Shown here in pieces: positions 12,504 through 23,999 of a stretch of DNA of 64,000 bases. The stretch comes from Tetrahymena thermophila SB210 (lineage: Eukaryota; Ciliophora; Oligohymenophorea; Hymenostomatida; Tetrahymenidae). The stretch lies in assembly GCF_000189635.1 (NCBI RefSeq), contig NW_002476335.1:744001-808000 (forward strand). Direction: 5' to 3'. Every line of letters begins with the position of its first letter. Within the stretch, counting starts at the first letter, position 1. The translations under genes and the position numbers were made by a program. Below the pieces are notes generated by a model. It was not told the origin of the DNA, did not search any database, and saw nothing but the letters and a program-made list of their open reading frames with translations.

Positions 12504-12576
12504 ACTCTGCTCCTTTTTAAAAATAGATATCCGAATCCGATATTTTTCAAAAATGAAGGATCCGCCCAACTCTGCT
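12504..12576. mobile_element. Short G+C-richer insertion between direct repeats
   Basis: ACTCTGCT occurs at 12504-12511 and again at 12569-12576. It brackets 57 bases that include an inverted motif (ATATCCGAATCCGATAT) and GGATCCGCCC, unlike the AT-rich spacer around it. It sits exactly where spacer 2 loses its sub-repeats. It may be a transposon remnant with an 8-bp target duplication. Confidence 0.35.
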
Positions 12577-12756
12577 ATATATATAATTAATTTATTCAAA
12601 GTTTTATTTTGCTTTAAAAAAAATTGTGTTTAATATATTTATTTATAAACATTTCATTTTAATAAATACACCTTAATTTAAAATTATAATTGTCAAATAA
12701 TTTTTACTCAAATGTATTCATATAAAATATACATAAATAATTTTATTTTATAAATT

Positions 12757-13401
12757 TCATTTACACTCATTATATTAGAGACTTCCTGATTAAGTAGTAG
12801 TCTCTTTATATCCTGATTTACATACACAAGTAAATGTTTTAGAGCTAAGTTCAGCATTTGTTCCACAATAAGCAGCAGTAATTGTTAAATTAGAAACTCC
12901 AAATCTTGCAAGAGATCCTATATTATTTGAATAGAAATTCAAATCGATATTTCCAGAATGAGCCAAAACAAAAGAAGCTGAAGATTTTCCATCCACATTT
13001 GCATTTTTTGTTCTTTACATACACTTGTAGTAATAAGAGTAAACAACTGTTGAAAAGTTATAAGTAGTACCATTTATATCAACTTGACCTTACTTAGTGG
13101 CACCTCCTGTCACTCCTTATACGTTGATAAATACATAATCAAAAGAAATATGCAAATAATTATGAGTTTAAACACTGTAATTTAGAGATAGAGATTCATT
13201 TTAGCCAACAGTTTAGAAGTATTCACTAATTGTTTAACAATTGCAAATGTTTGAGTTAGAGCTACTTTGATTTTAGAGGATTGTTTATGTTAGGTAAGAG
13301 TATGTCTATGTACCAAGATTTATCTTATCTATAGTAGATGAACATTAGACAAAGCTCAAAGCTAGGACTACAAAAGATATGGCAATATATACTTTGCTCA
13401 T
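12757..13401 (-). CDS. Array copy 3: small secreted Cys-containing protein
   Basis: Single exon, 214 residues (one codon longer than copies 1, 2, 4 and 6), ATG at 13401, TGA at 12759-12757. The extra codon lies just after the signal peptide (CSSTIDKINLG). Other differences from copy 1 include YSYYYKCMQRTKNANVDGK in mid-domain and KETTTQSGSLQYNECK at the C-terminus. It is nearly identical to copy 5: I saw one conservative change (Val to Ile, before the YSYYYKC block) and one silent change near the stop. Confidence 0.9.
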
Positions 13402-15465
13402 TTTATTCAGTTTTTTTTGTTTTATTATTATTATTATTTTTTTTTTTGAATTAAGGATTATTAGAAATTGATTAATTCTTAACTCTATTTAAAGAGTTGT
13501 AAAATTCGAAATTCTTATGAAATATATTAATTAACTCTTAGATTAATTAAAATAATAATTTAATTTATATACTTTTTTATGTGTAAAAAACAGTTTAATT
13601 TCACAATAATTTTTTAGTTTTAATATTTTAAAACTTGAAAATTTATATATAGAAAATAAGTTAGTAAATATTATTTTATTTATTTCGTTTAAAAAAAAAT
13701 AAAGATTTGTTGAATAGTTAAAATAGTAAGCTTTATTGTTTTATTATTTAGAATTTAAGAAACGATAAAAAACCCAACATTTAAAATAGAACTATTTATG
13801 TTTTGCTTAACTGATTTGCGTTATAACTTTTTTTTAACTCTGGATTAAAATTATGAAAAAGTTAATTGATAAATTAAATATATTATGAGCCTGAAATTTA
13901 AGATTAAACAATGAGTTAGGACATTAAAAAATCATATTAAATCCTAATAATTTATTTAATTAAGCAGACAATAATAGGTCATTGAAACTAATTTTCCTTT
14001 CGTTATTTAATCTACTGATTTTTTATTTATTAAAAAAAATTTAAATTGTTTTTTCTTAACACAAATAAGATATTATAGAAAATTTTAATTTTAATAGATA
14101 AATATTATTTTTCAAAATACTTTATGTTTTAAATGAATATCATATTTTGGAATATAAAACTAAGTAAGATAAATCTACCTTTACATTAAATTATTTATTT
14201 TTTATAAATTAAATTACTTTTTAACTTATATAATTTATTAAATTGAGATATTTCTAAATACTATCAAATAAAATAAATTTTTAGCGTTTTCACCTTAAAT
14301 TTAAGATTTAGTAATATGCTTGGCAGTTAAATAACTCTAATTAGTAATATTGCATACATTTTAATTAAATCAAAATAAATTAAATTAAGATAAATAGGCT
14401 ATTTTAGATGAATTATTTATTTTTATTTAATTATTTTGCGTTATAACTTATTTGAATTTCGATATATAAATAATTAAATTAATAGATTTGAAATTCAAGT
14501 ATAACAAATTAAAATTAATTTTTTCAAGTTATAATCTCAAGCTTAAAATTTAGTAATACGTTTGGTAAACAAATAATTGTAAATGAATTAAATTATTATA
14601 AATAAGCCATTTAAGCTTAATTATTTATTTTTTATTTAATTATATTACGTTATAACTAAAAATGAATTTCGATATTAATATAACTAATCAAATAATATAT
14701 TTGTAATTCAAGTATTATTAAGCTAGGACAATATTTAGGAATATATAATAAATAGAAGAGTTATAAATGCATTTGGTAATCATGTAAATCTAATTTAGAA
14801 TAATTTAATAAATGATTTTTATGAATATTCTATTTACTAACTTTTATTGTTTTTAAATACAAAAAAATCCTTGACTTTCCAACTTTTTTAATAAAATCAA
14901 TAAAAATAACATGAACTAAATTTATTTTAATAATAAGAAATAAAAATATTGATAGAACTGAGTTGAAAATATATAATTTATTATGAGGAATTAAATTTTG
15001 AAAAACTTAATCTTTAATTTTCACATTTTTTCTTACTTTGATTACTTTAAGTAAATCAAATTTAAGTAGTTTCAAAGTTTATGTTAAAAAATTGGTTATA
15101 ACATGATAAATAGATAAATTTACTCTAAAGTAAAATATATTATATTAGAATAAAAAGGAAAGTAATTTTTTATTTTATAAATACTTCATTCATATTTATT
15201 CAATTAGATATAACCAAATATTAAATTCTTAAACATAAAAATTTTGATTTAAAAAAATTAAATTTTTTATTATCCTAAATAAATATAATATTAAGTTGAG
15301 CTTAAAAGATATTAAAAATGTATTTTACTTTGAAGAGTATTTTATTTAATATATTTATTTTAAAAATTCGTTTGAATAAATACACATTTATTTATTAATT
15401 GTCAATAAATTTTTACTCAAATGTAATTACATAAAAAATATATTAGTAATTTTATTTTATAATTT
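13402..15465. repeat. Spacer 3 of the array, with degenerate sub-repeats
   Basis: 2.1 kb without a gene. It carries the conserved upstream block, then (G/A)CGTTATAAC cores near 13817, 14437 and 14646 separated by conserved AATTTCGATAT and TTTAGTAATACG phrases, then the conserved downstream flank of copy 4. Confidence 0.65.
13481..13498. promoter_or_regulatory. Conserved palindrome upstream of copy 3
   Basis: The same 18-bp palindrome, about 80 bp before the start codon. Confidence 0.45.
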
Positions 15466-16107
15466 TCATTAACATTCATTAAATTTGAGATTTCCATATT
15501 AAGTAATAGTCTCTTTATATCCTGATTTACATACACAAGTAAATGTTTTAGAGCTAAGTTCTGCATTTGTTCCACAATAAGCAGCAGTAATTGTTAAATT
15601 AGAAACACCAAATCTTGCAAAAGATGCTATATTATTTGAATAGAACTTTAAATCTATTTATCCAGAATGAGCCAAAACAAAAGAAGCTGAAGATTTTCCA
15701 TCCACCTTTGTGTTGTCTGCTCTTGTCATACATTTGTAGTTGTCAGAGTAAACGTTTGTTGAAAAGTTATAAGTAGTACCGCTTATATCAACTTGACCTT
15801 ACTTAATCGCACCTCCTGATACTTCTTATATGTTGATAAATGCATAATCAAAAGAAACATGCAAGTAATTATGTTTTTATACACTGTAACTTAGAGACAG
15901 AGAATCATTTTAGCCAACAGTTTAGAAGTATTCACTAATCGCTTAACAATTGTAAATGTTTGAGTTAGAGCTACTTTGACTTTAGAGGCTTGTTTATGTG
16001 AGGTAAGTGTATGTCTTTTTATCAAGATTTATCCTATCTATAGTAGAACACTAGACAAAACTTAAAGCTACAACTAAAAAAGATATGGTAATATATACTT
16101 TGCTCAT
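15466..16107 (-). CDS. Array copy 4: small secreted Cys-containing protein
   Basis: Single exon, 213 residues, ATG at 16107, TGA at 15468-15466. The family architecture is intact. It differs in the signal peptide (ISFLVVALSF) and ends in NECQ instead of NECK. It is nearly identical to copy 6 through most of the coding sequence, consistent with the copy 3-4 / copy 5-6 cassette duplication. Confidence 0.9.
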
Positions 16108-17524
16108 TTTATTCAGTTTTTTTTTGTTTTATTATTATTATTTTTTTTTTTTTTGAATTAAGGATTATTAGAAATTGATTAATTCTTAACTCTATTTAAA
16201 GAGTTGTAAAATTCAAGATTCTGATGAAATATATTAATTAACTCTTGGATTAATTTAAAATAATCATTTAATTTTGGATAGCTTTTTATGAGTAAAAAAG
16301 AATTTAACTTAAGAAAAAAATTTTAGTTTTAGTAATTTAGTAAATATTATTTTATTTATTTAGTTTAAAAAAAAAATTAAGATTTTTTGAACAATAAAAA
16401 TAGTAGGTTTTATTGTTTTATTTGGTCGAATTTAAGAAACTATACAAAACTCAACTTTTAAAATATAATTTTTTATTTTTGCTTAACTGATTTGCGTTAT
16501 AACTTATATTAAACTCTGGATAAAAATTATTAAAAAATTAATTTGTAAATTAAATAAATTATGTTTAAATTAATTTTTAGACAAATAGCCTGAAATTAAG
16601 ATTAAAAAATAGTTAAAATATTACATAATTTTATTAAATCATAATAATTTATTTAATTGAGCAGACAATAATTGTAACTTGATTTTTTATTCTTTGAATT
16701 TCGATAAATGTTGGAAATTCAAGTATAGCAAAATAAAATTAATTTTTCACATTATAACCTCAAATTTAAAATTTAGTAATACATTTGGTAATCAAATAAC
16801 TCCTATTAGATATCTTTTTTATTGATTTATTTGTAACTGAATTAAATTAAGGTAAAAAAGCCATTTGAGCTTGATTATTTATTTTTTATTCAATTAGATT
16901 AGATTATAACTTCTTATTAATTTTGATATTATTAATATTAATATAATAATTTAAATTAAGATATTTGTAATATTATGTATTATTAAACTATGAATATATT
17001 AGAAATATATCCTGAAATAGAAAATTTAGAAATACGTTTGATAATAATGCAACTCTAATTTTGAATAATTTAATAATGATTTTTGCTAGCTATTCTATTT
17101 ACTAACTTTTATTTTTTTTAAATACAAAAAAAAATACTTGACTTTACCACTTTTTTAATCAAATAAATAAAATTAATATAGACCTCCCATCAATATAAGA
17201 ACTACAGCAGTCAGAGTATTTTTTTCTTTCAAAAGAAATTATTCATAGGAGTCTAGTAAAAAAAAAAATTATCTAACCAGTTACGTATCAGTCTATTAAA
17301 ATCAATAACATAAAAATTTTGATTAAAGAAAATAAAATTTTTTATTATCCAAAAATGAATTTCAAATTAATTTGAGCTTAAAAAATTATTCAAAAATTTA
17401 TTTTTCTATATTTATTTAAAAAATTCATTTGAATAAATACACATTTATTTAAAATAATCGCCAATTAATTTTTACTTAAATGTATTCATATAAAATATAC
17501 ATTAGTAATTTTATTTTATAAATT
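16108..17524. repeat. Spacer 4 of the array, with a breakpoint
   Basis: 1.4 kb without a gene. Conserved upstream sequence and a shortened sub-repeat zone run to about 17180. An unrelated segment (about 17181-17300) follows, and then the normal downstream flank of copy 5. Confidence 0.6.
16188..16205. promoter_or_regulatory. Conserved palindrome upstream of copy 4
   Basis: The same 18-bp palindrome, about 81 bp before the start codon. Confidence 0.45.
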
Positions 17525-18169
17525 TCATTTACATTCATTATATTAGAGACTTCCTGATTAAGTAGTAGTCTCTTTATATCCTGATTTACATACACAAGTA
17601 AATGTTTTAGAGCTAAGTTCAGCATTTGTTCCACAATAAGCAGCAGTAATTGTTAAATTAGAAACTCCAAATCTTGCAAGAGATCCTATATTATTTGAAT
17701 AGAAATTCAAATCGATATTTCCAGAATGAGCCAAAACAAAAGAAGCTGAAGATTTTCCATCCACATTTGCATTTTTTGTTCTTTACATACACTTGTAGTA
17801 ATAAGAGTAAACAATTGTTGAAAAGTTATAAGTAGTACCATTTATATCAACTTGACCTTACTTAGTGGCACCTCCTGTCACTCCTTATACGTTGATAAAT
17901 ACATAATCAAAAGAAATATGCAAATAATTATGAGTTTAAACACTGTAATTTAGAGATAGAGATTCATTTTAGCCAACAGTTTAGAAGTATTCACTAATTG
18001 TTTAACAATTGCAAATGTTTGAGTTAGAGCTACTTTGATTTTAGAGGATTGTTTATGTTAGGTAAGAGTATGTCTATGTACCAAGATTTATCTTATCTAT
18101 AGTAGATGAACATTAGACAAAGCTCAAAGCTAGGACTACAAAAGATATGGCAATATATACTTTGCTCAT
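17525..18169 (-). CDS. Array copy 5: small secreted Cys-containing protein
   Basis: Single exon, 214 residues, ATG at 18169, TGA at 17527-17525. It is the duplicate of copy 3, over 99% identical by eye through the coding sequence and the proximal upstream region. The near absence of differences implies a very recent duplication or gene conversion. An assembly artefact is unlikely because the flanking spacers differ. Confidence 0.9.
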
Positions 18170-20155
18170 TTTATTCAGTTTTTTTTTGTTTTATTATTAT
18201 TATTATTTTTTTTTTTGAATTAAGGATTATTAGAAATTGATTAATTCTTAACTCTATTTAAAGAGTTGTAAAATTCGCAATTCTTATGAAATATATTAAT
18301 TAACTCTTGGATTAATTAAAATAATCATTTAATTTATATACTTTTTTATGTGTAAAAACAATTTAATTTCACAATAATTTTTTAGTTTTAATATTTTAAA
18401 ACTTGAAAATTTGTATAGTATAAGTAAATATGTTAGTAAATATTATTTTATTAAGTTCGTTAAAAAAAAATAAATATTTGTTGAACAGTTAAAATAGTAA
18501 ATTTTATTGTTTTATTATATAGAATTTAAGAAATGATAAAAAACCCAACTTTTAAAATAGAACTATTTATTTTTTGCTTAACTTATTTGCGTTATAACTT
18601 TTTTTTAACTCTGGATTAAAATTATGAAAAAATTAATTGATAAATTAAATATATTATGCTTGAATTAATTTTTATAGAAATAGCCTGAAATTTAAGATTA
18701 AAAAATGAGTTAGAACATTAAAAATTCTTATTAAATCCTAATAATTTATTTAATTAAGCACACAGTAATAGTTCCTTGAAACTAATTTTTCTTTCGAAAT
18801 TTAATCTGCTAGTTTTTTATTTATTAAAAAAATTTAAATTATTATATCTTAATACAAATAAGATATAAGATAGAAATTATTAATTTTAGTAGATAATATT
18901 TTTATTTCAAAAAAACTTTATGTTTTAAAATGAATATCATATTTTGGAATATAAAAATAAGTAAAATATATTTTTTATTAAATTAAAATGAATTAAATTA
19001 AGATAAATCTACCTTTTCAGCAAACTATTTATTTTTTATTGAATGAAATTACGTTTTGACATATATAATTTATTAATAGGCTATTTTAGATGAATTATTT
19101 ATTTTTATTTAATTATTTTGCGTTATAACTTATATGAATTTCGATATATAATTAATTAGATTAGGATATTTGAAATTCAAGTATAACAAATTAAAATTAA
19201 TTTTTTCTAGTTATAACCTCAAATTTAACATTTAGTAATACGTTTGGTAACCAAATAACTCATATTAGATATCTTTATATTGATTGAATTGTAATTGAAT
19301 TAAATTAATATAAATAAACCATTTAAGCTTAATTATTTATTTTTATTTAATTATATTATATTATAACTAAAAGTTAATTTCGATATAATTTAACAAATCA
19401 AATGAAGATATTTTTAATTTAAATATTATTATGCTATGATGATTTTTAAAGATATATCTTCAAATAGAAGAGTTAGAAATGCGTTTTGTAATCATGTAAA
19501 TCTAATTTCATGAACTATTCTATTAACTAACTTTTATTGTTTTTAAATACAAAAAAATCCTTTTTTTACCACTTTTTTTATAAAATTAATATGGACTAAA
19601 TATATTTTAATAAAGAGAAATAAAAATATTGATTGAAGTGAACAGAAAATATATAATTTATTATGAGGATTAAATTTTGAAAATCTTAATCCTTAATTTT
19701 CGCATTTTTTCTTACTTTGATAATTTTAAGTTAATCACTATTTTCATATTTTATGTTAAAAAATTGGTTTTATAATGATAACCAACATAAATTTACTCTA
19801 AAGTAAAATATAATATACTTGAAAAATATTGGAATAAAAAGTATAGTAACTTGCTATTTTATAAATACTTCATTCATATTTATTCAATTAAATATAATTA
19901 AATATTAAATTCTAATACATAAAAATTTTGATAAAAGAAAGTCAAATTTTTTAATATTCTAAAATAAGTATAAAATTAATTTGAGATTAAAAATTATTCA
20001 AAAATGTATTTTGCTTTGAAGAGATTGTGTTTAACATATTTATTTATAAAAATTCATTTGAATAAATACACATTTATTTAAAATTTTAATTATCAATAAA
20101 ATTTTACTCAAATGTATTAAATAAAATATACATAATTAATTTTATTTTATAATTT
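18170..20155. repeat. Spacer 5 of the array, with degenerate sub-repeats
   Basis: 2.0 kb without a gene. It is the counterpart of spacer 3, with GCGTTATAAC cores near 18588 and 19118 and the same intervening phrases, but it has internal deletions relative to spacer 3. Confidence 0.65.
18250..18267. promoter_or_regulatory. Conserved palindrome upstream of copy 5
   Basis: The same 18-bp palindrome, about 81 bp before the start codon. Confidence 0.45.
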
Positions 20156-20797
20156 TCATTAACATTCATTAAATTTGAGGTTTCCGTATTAAGTAATAGT
20201 CTCTTTATATCCTGATTTACATACACAAGTAAATGTTTTAGAGCTAAGTTCAGCATTTGTTCCACAATAAGTAGCAGTAATTGTTAAATTAGAAACACCA
20301 AATCTTGCAAAAGATGCTATATTATTTGAATAGAACTTTAAATCAATTTATCCAGAATGAGCCAAAACAAAAGAAGCTGAAGATTTTCCATCCACCTTTG
20401 TGTTGTCTGCTCTTGTCATACATTTGTAGTTGTCAGAGTAAACGTTTGTTGAAAAGTTATAAGTAGTACCGCTTATATCAACTTGACCTTACTTAATCGC
20501 ACCTCCTGATACTTCTTATATGTTGATAAATGCATAATCAAAAGAAACATGCAAGTAATTATGTTTTTATACACTGTAACTTAGAGACAGAGAATCATTT
20601 TAGCCAACAGTTTAGAAGTATTCACTAATCGCTTAACAATTGTAAATGTTTGAGTTAGAGCTACTTTGACTTTAGAGGCTTGTTTATGTGAGGTAAGTGT
20701 ATGTCTTTTTATCAAGATTTATCCTATCTATAGTAGAACCCTAGACAAAGCTTAAAGCTAGGACTACAAAAGATATGGCAATATATACTTAGCTCAT
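20156..20797 (-). CDS. Array copy 6: small secreted Cys-containing protein
   Basis: Single exon, 213 residues, ATG at 20797, TGA at 20158-20156. It is the duplicate of copy 4. Its third codon is TAA (Gln) where the others have AAA (Lys), a change that would be a nonsense mutation under the standard code. It is the first gene of the array in transcription order. Its upstream palindrome carries one variant base compared with the other copies. Confidence 0.9.
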
Positions 20798-22122
20798 TTT
20801 ATTCTGTTTTTTTTGTTTTATTATTTTTATTATTATTTTTTTTTGAATTAAGGATTATTAGAAATTGATTAACTCTTAACTCTGTTTAAAGAGTTGTAAA
20901 ATTCAAAATTCTTATGAAATATATTAATTAACTCTTGGATTAATTAAAATAATCATTTAATTTATATACTTTTTTATGAGTAAAAAAGAATTTAGCTTCA
21001 CAAAAATTTTTTAGTTTTAATATTTTAAAACTTGGAAATTTGTATGGTGTAAGTAATTTAGTAAACATTATTTTATTAATTTCGTTAAAAAAAGGTTAAG
21101 ATTTGTTGAAAAGTAAAAATAGTAAATTTTATTGTTTTATTTTGTCAAATTTAAAAAACGATAAAAAACCCAACTTTTAAAATAGAACTATTTATTTTTT
21201 GCTTAATTTATTTGCGTTATAACTTATATTAAATTATGGATTAAAATTATGAGAAAATTAGTTGATAAATTTAATAAATTATGTTTAAATTAATTTTTAG
21301 CTAAATAACCTGAAATTTAAGATTAAAAAATTAGTTAAAATATTACATAATATAATTAAATCCTAATAATTTATTTAATAGAGCAGATAATAATTGCTCC
21401 TTGAAATTAATTTTTCACATTATAACCTCAAATTTAAAATTTAGTAATCAAAAACTTGTATTAAACATCTTTTTTATTGATTGAATAGTAACTTAATTAA
21501 ATTAAGATAAACAAATCATTTGAGCTTAATTATTTATTTTTTTTAATTATATTGCGTTATAACTTATAATTTATACTAACATAATGAATTAAATTAAGAA
21601 ATTTGTAATTTAAGTATTATTAAGCTATGATAATTGTTAGAAATATATCAAGAAATAGAAAATTTAGAAATGCGTTTGATAAACATAGAACTCTAATTTA
21701 GAATAATTTAATAAATAATCTTCGTGAACTACTCTATTAACTACCTTTTATTATTTTTAAATTCTAAAAAAAAATACTTGACTTTCCCACTTTTTTATAA
21801 AATAAATAAAATTAATATGGACTTCATATATTTTAATTTTTTTTTTATTTAATTAAAAAATATTTTTTTCTCAAAAATAGTTCTTAATTTTTGAGTATCT
21901 ACATTAAATATAAATAAATTGATGTGTGTTATATTAAAACTTGGTTAATAGAATGATGGTGTATAAAAATATATGTATTTATTTTACATTTTGTTGTATG
22001 AAATTAAATCAATATTTGACTAATTGGTTTACTATCTAATTAGTATATTCAAACAAACAATTACAAAAAAAGCTAAAATAAAGAAATTTTAAATTATTAT
22101 TTTTAAAATAATATTTTTAAGA
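20798..22122. repeat. Array-upstream region of copy 6
   Basis: Carries the same conserved upstream block as the other copies and sub-repeat cores near 21213 and 21555. Similarity to the array fades near 21830, which marks the outer edge of the repeated region before the DUF4419 gene. Confidence 0.6.
20878..20895. promoter_or_regulatory. Conserved palindrome upstream of copy 6
   Basis: A variant with one changed central base (AACTCTGTTTAAAGAGTT). Both 6-bp arms are kept, about 81 bp before the start codon. Confidence 0.45.
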
Positions 22123-23025
22123 TCACCAGAATAATAAATTTTTTGTTTTAGTTTAATCAGCATCTAAGACACTAATATTAATGTTTGGACGGAAAACATT
22201 AGGTTCAATTTCTTCTACACCTTCCATTTTAGTGATAAATGTTAGGTTGTAAGTCTTTTTTTAAATATCATTAATTACTTTCACAGAGGCTTAAGAAGTA
22301 AATTATGGTACTTTATCTCTTAAAATTTCATAATCATTAAAGAAGTGTTTGAACCAACCTTTAAAAGATGTGTAGCCACCTATTCCACAACCTTTATCTT
22401 ATGGTACACTTTTTTCTTCAAATATAGTATTCCAGAACTAAACAATATCTGGCTAATTAGGGTTTTTCATTTAGCTAATAAAATTATTAACAATATTTAA
22501 TACATTAGATAGGTAATATGTAAAATTACTATCTAATTAATAATTTTATTTCAAAGTAGAAATCTTTGCTGCTAAATGTTCAAAATCTTCAATTCCTCCA
22601 ACAAAATGAACATTCTATATGCCACATATACATACCATCGTTTTGTAATCAAAATATTTTTGCATTTAAGACATTAAGCATATATTAGAAGAAGCTTATT
22701 CTATCCAATTAGTAGAAGAAAAATCATTTTTAATTAATTAAGCTATATCTCCTTTAGTGTTTTTGGAAATTTCAATGTTAAATAAATCGATTGCTCTGTC
22801 CCATCTATTATTTTAGCAAGGAAAATCTTCCAATCTTAGGAATCCCCATCAAGATAAATAGTTAACTCTTTCTTTCCTTCATGAAATACAAAAATATCTC
22901 TATATTTTTCAGCATTTTAATTGATTTCTTCTGCGAATTTATGGCAGATAGTAAGCCATATATCATTAGCTGAAAACATTACATCACCATGAAAAATGTA
23001 GGCAGCATAAAATGCATCAAAAAAG
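22123..23025 (-). CDS. DUF4419 domain protein with an apparent frameshift
   Basis: The stop TGA is at 22125-22123. The recognisable exon starts at 23025 after a TCTTAAAACAG acceptor; upstream exons were not resolved. DUF4419 motifs appear in order: FFDAFYAAY, FSANDIWLTIC, FVFHEGKKELT, then after the shift EDFPCQNNRWDRAIDLF, NDFSSTNWIEQ, QMQKYFDYKTM, VCICGIQNVHFVGG and GCGIGGYTSFKGWFKHFF. The family has no established function and is found in fungi, slime moulds and ciliates. The two halves lie in different frames; the switch falls around CCCC at 22844-22847 and would be repaired by one extra base. A 32-nt intron (GTTAAC..CCTAAG) would also restore the frame, but would delete residues that look like family sequence. 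Confidence 0.7.
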
Positions 23026-23059
23026 CTGTTTTAAGATATATAAGATATAATAAAAATAA

Positions 23060-23613
23060 AATAAATATTTAATTAAAAAAAATAAAAAGATTAGACTAAT
23101 TTATCTTAATTATTAGTTTTTATTTGTTCTCATAGGTTAATTTGTTCTTCAAAATTATAAAATAATGTATAAAATATAAGTTGCTCCTGAAAAAAAAATA
23201 TTTTTTATAGATAAGATTTGAAGTAAGATAACTAATTTATTCCTCCTTTTTAAATTCTATAATATAAATTTTATCACTTATTAATACAGAAAATATAGTA
23301 TCAAAGAAAAGAGTATCTACTAGTTTTTTAAATTTTTTAATCAATATTTATATTTTATTTTCACCATCAATATCTAATATTAACTTAATTGCTAAATAAA
23401 TTATGCCTTAAAAAAAAATAAAAAATTTTTTGTTAAAAATATTTTAAGTAGAAAGAATTTTTTTAATCTAAAAAAAATTTTTTACATTCAAAATTTGAGA
23501 AAGGGCATTAAATGCTATCAAAAGTTTTTTAAAATATAATAAAACCAGAATGATAAAAAGAATTAAAAAACAGAAAGAGTAAAATTAGCTTAAAATCATA
23601 AAAATCAAAAATA
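23060..23613 (-). other. Unresolved open region upstream of the DUF4419 exon
   Basis: Under the ciliate code one minus-strand frame stays open from an ATG near 23610 into the DUF4419 exon. It includes a protein-like segment (LVDTLFFDTIFSVL, IYIIEFKKEEQ, near 23235-23330). It may contain the missing 5' exons of the DUF4419 gene or a small separate gene. G+C content is low and no exon boundaries could be fixed. Confidence 0.25.
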
Positions 23614-23999
23614 TAGTTGGTGATATCAGGATTAGCAATTAATTATTTAAAATTTAAAATGATTGTTTATTTAATAAATAAAATTTGTAATGAATTAAAC
23701 AAACATAATTATTATCAATTATTTTAATTTATTACATAGAAAAATATTTGAATTAATTCTATAAACATTTAAATATAAATTACTTTTATAAGATTTTCTT
23801 AACTTATTGTATATAAACATAAATATAACTACTTCATTTCTTTCTTTAAATTTAAATTTGTTTAAAAAGAGTAAAGGTAAAGATAAAACAAATTATAGTT
23901 TTAATTAGATTAAATCAATTTTGATAAAAAATAACCTTATAAATTTTGAGAATTAATTTAAAGATTTATTGATAAAATATTAAATAAATTAGAATTATT

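Larger units (their letters stand above)
11474..12756. repeat. Spacer 2 of the array, shortened
   Basis: At 1.3 kb this is the shortest spacer. It starts with the conserved upstream block, but the sub-repeat zone is cut off near 12455 and replaced by unrelated sequence containing a 57-bp G+C-richer island between direct repeats (12504-12576). Normal downstream flank resumes near 12580. Confidence 0.65.
7660..20797 (-). repeat. Tandem array of six secreted-protein genes
   Basis: Six full-length paralogous genes lie head-to-tail on the minus strand at 7660-8301, 10832-11473, 12757-13401, 15466-16107, 17525-18169 and 20156-20797. Spacers also share long conserved blocks upstream and downstream of each gene. 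Copies 3 and 5 are almost identical, as are copies 4 and 6, with offsets of 4768 and 4690 bases, so a two-gene unit was duplicated. All six copies are uninterrupted under the ciliate code. Unequal crossing-over is the likely mechanism. Confidence 0.9.
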
